This document shows positions 7,003 to 7,533 of a stretch of 7,533 nt of DNA, piece by piece. A program made the translations under genes and the position numbers. Location: positions 1 to 7,533 of the forward strand of contig CAZVJA010000244.1 of assembly GCA_964626885.1 (NCBI GenBank). Direction: 5' to 3'. The notes under the pieces were generated by a model. The model saw only the letters and a list, made by a program, of their open reading frames with translations, was not told where the DNA came from and ran no database searches. The stretch comes from CAZVJA01 sp964626885. Lineage in GTDB: Bacteria > Planctomycetota > Planctomycetia > Planctomycetales > Planctomycetaceae. The first letter of the stretch is position 1; every line of letters starts with the position of its first letter.

Positions 7003-7430
7003 GTGTCCCTCAAAAACCAGCTTCACAACCCAAGTTACGACCGCTTCTCCTTCGAAAACCGAGAGGCAGCCGACAGCACGGTCGTCCAGACTCAGCATGC
7101 CCCGTCAGATCGCCGGACCAGTGGAGCATGGCGACATCGTAACGAGGGACAGGTTGCATGACTAGAAACGGTGGGGGATGGAAGCGCCGCCCACGAGGTG
7201 GAACCGGTGCGCGAGAAGCATTCTCCACGGTCGAACCAGTTCGCATTCTGTTGCCTGCCGAACCGAGTTGACTCTGATCAAACAAAGTTCCCAGATCGAA
7301 AGCCCCGCCATCCATAAACAATTGCCGCTAGAACAGCGGGCCATCTCGCACAATTCGACGCCCAAGACTCTGTGAGTTGACCCTCCGAAGCCACACCGAT
7401 TTCGAGTCCCGTCACGAGTTGGAACACACA
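7003..7430. other. Gene-poor region with several short inverted repeats
   Basis: About 430 bp separate the uup start from the insertion-sequence remnant. Open frames exist on both strands (for example 7010-7321 minus and 7178-7375 plus), but they conflict with one another, use weak start codons and resemble no family I know. Inverted repeats include CCAC-gag-GTGG (7191-7201), a bulged 11-pair stem (7203-7231) with GAGAA-gca-TTCTC at its tip, CGAAC-ca-GTTCG (7232-7243) and CCGCT-agaac-AGCGG (7325-7339). The uup promoter should lie here, but I could not pick a convincing pair of hexamers. The region may be a structured RNA, an unrecognised repeat or decayed sequence next to the insertion element. 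Confidence 0.4.
7006..7011 (-). promoter_or_regulatory. Shine-Dalgarno of uup
   Basis: On the minus strand GAGGGA lies directly upstream of CAC-ATG, placing GAGG five bases before the ATG at 7002. It is the clearest ribosome binding site of the complete genes in the window and decides the start in favour of 7002 over 7098. Confidence 0.65.
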
Positions 7431-7472
7431 GCGAGCAATGATCTGGTCCACCGTGTGACGTTTCTGCTTCAT
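7431..7472 (-). pseudogene. IS3-family transposase orfA, N-terminal stub
   Basis: Fourteen codons (MKQKRHTVDQIIAR) match the start of IS3-family OrfA. The frame then continues to a stop near 7278 with sequence (CVFQLVTGLEIGVASEG and onward) that has none of the helix-turn-helix residues expected of OrfA. I chose the ATG at 7472 over a GTG at 7496 because AAGGA lies nine bases before it and because family proteins begin MK-KRH. The stub cannot encode a working transposase. It marks either a deletion or an insertion of foreign sequence at about 7430. Confidence 0.5.
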
Positions 7473-7478
7473 GATCCA

Positions 7479-7513
7479 GAATCCTTCCCAGGCCACCGGC
7501 CTGGCTGGGATTC
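7479..7513 (-). promoter_or_regulatory. Hairpin covering the orfA ribosome binding site
   Basis: On the minus strand CCAGGCC (7504-7498) pairs perfectly with GGCCTGG (7494-7488) around a GGT loop. The flanking GAATCC (7513-7508) pairs with GGATTC (7484-7479) across a 3-by-3 internal loop. The second arm contains part of the GGAAGGA ribosome binding site of orfA. Several insertion sequences use such structures to prevent translation from transcripts that enter from outside; that role is inferred here from position. Confidence 0.5.
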
Positions 7514-7533
7514 TCTCAACTCAGCTGGCACCA

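Larger units (their letters stand above)
7431..7533 (-). mobile_element. IS3-family insertion sequence, truncated left-end remnant
   Basis: On the minus strand an ATG at 7472 begins MKQKRHTVDQIIAR, which I recognise as the typical opening of IS3-family OrfA transposase proteins of the IS407-like type. In intact elements this is followed by a KLR...EVC...ISEQTYYRW helix-turn-helix. Here the similarity stops after about 14 codons in all three frames, so the rest of orfA and all of orfB are missing on this side. The bases 7473-7533 would be the element's leader and contain a hairpin (7479-7513). Whether the terminal inverted repeat ends at or beyond the window edge cannot be seen. The call rests on a short match and could be a chance resemblance. 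Confidence 0.55.

Noticed and set aside
5122..7098. Longer Uup protein starting at the ATG at 7098
   Set aside because: The extra 32 residues are not family-like and lack a ribosome binding site. The ATG at 7002 has GAGG five bases upstream and fits the family start.
7010..7321. 103-residue minus-strand open frame upstream of uup
   Set aside because: It begins with TTG without a ribosome binding site, overlaps a conflicting plus-strand frame, and resembles no family I can name. It is described as part of the gene-poor region instead.
7390..7420. tRNA-like T-arm resemblance (GACTCGAAATC on the minus strand)
   Set aside because: No acceptor, anticodon or D-arm can be drawn around it, and the T-loop consensus GGTTCGAATCC is not met.
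5122..7533. Functional link between Uup (known for effects on transposon excision) and the adjacent insertion-sequence remnant
   Set aside because: Uup is a widespread housekeeping gene and the remnant is not part of its transcription unit by any visible sign. Adjacency alone is no evidence.

Overview
The window looks like chromosomal DNA from a planctomycete. The main evidence is the pairing of a DUF1501 protein with a large protein carrying PSCyt1 (c-type cytochrome), DUF1549 and DUF1553 domains. This gene couple is greatly expanded in Planctomycetes and their close relatives. The moderately high GC content, signal-peptide-bearing products and genes without strong Shine-Dalgarno sequences fit that reading. 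No species call is possible from sequence alone.

Layout, left to right. (1) Positions 2-634 (+) hold the C-terminal part of a DUF1501 protein that begins before the window. (2) It runs tail-to-tail into a complete DUF1501 gene (648-2090, -). The two stop codons are 13 bp apart and both lie in the stem of one hairpin (629-653). (3) Just upstream of the second DUF1501 gene on the same strand, 13 bp away, is an 888-residue PSCyt1/DUF1549/DUF1553 gene (2104-4770, -). These two minus-strand genes form a likely operon, with a good sigma70-type promoter at 4819-4847 and a perfect 14-bp palindrome just behind it (4864-4877). (4) A 351-bp intergenic region (4771-5121) separates this operon from (5) an ABC-F ATPase of the Uup type (5122-7002, -). 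(6) About 430 bp without a recognisable gene (7003-7430) hold several short inverted repeats. (7) The right edge (7431-7533, -) looks like the 5' end of an IS3-family insertion sequence. Only about the first 14 codons of orfA remain before the similarity stops, preceded by a hairpin that covers the ribosome binding site.

How the genes work together. The PSCyt1/DUF1549/DUF1553 protein (Sec-type signal, two CxxCH motifs) and the DUF1501 protein (Tat-type signal, metal-binding motifs of the alkaline phosphatase/sulfatase-like fold) are probably both exported and act together outside the cytoplasm. Their reaction is not known. The partial DUF1501 gene on the left suggests that a second such operon may converge on the first, with its cytochrome partner outside the window. 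Uup is a separate cytoplasmic, translation-related housekeeping gene. I saw no CRISPR array, rRNA or tRNA. The nearest thing to an undescribed system is the exported cytochrome/DUF1501 couple, a known family pair of unknown biochemistry.
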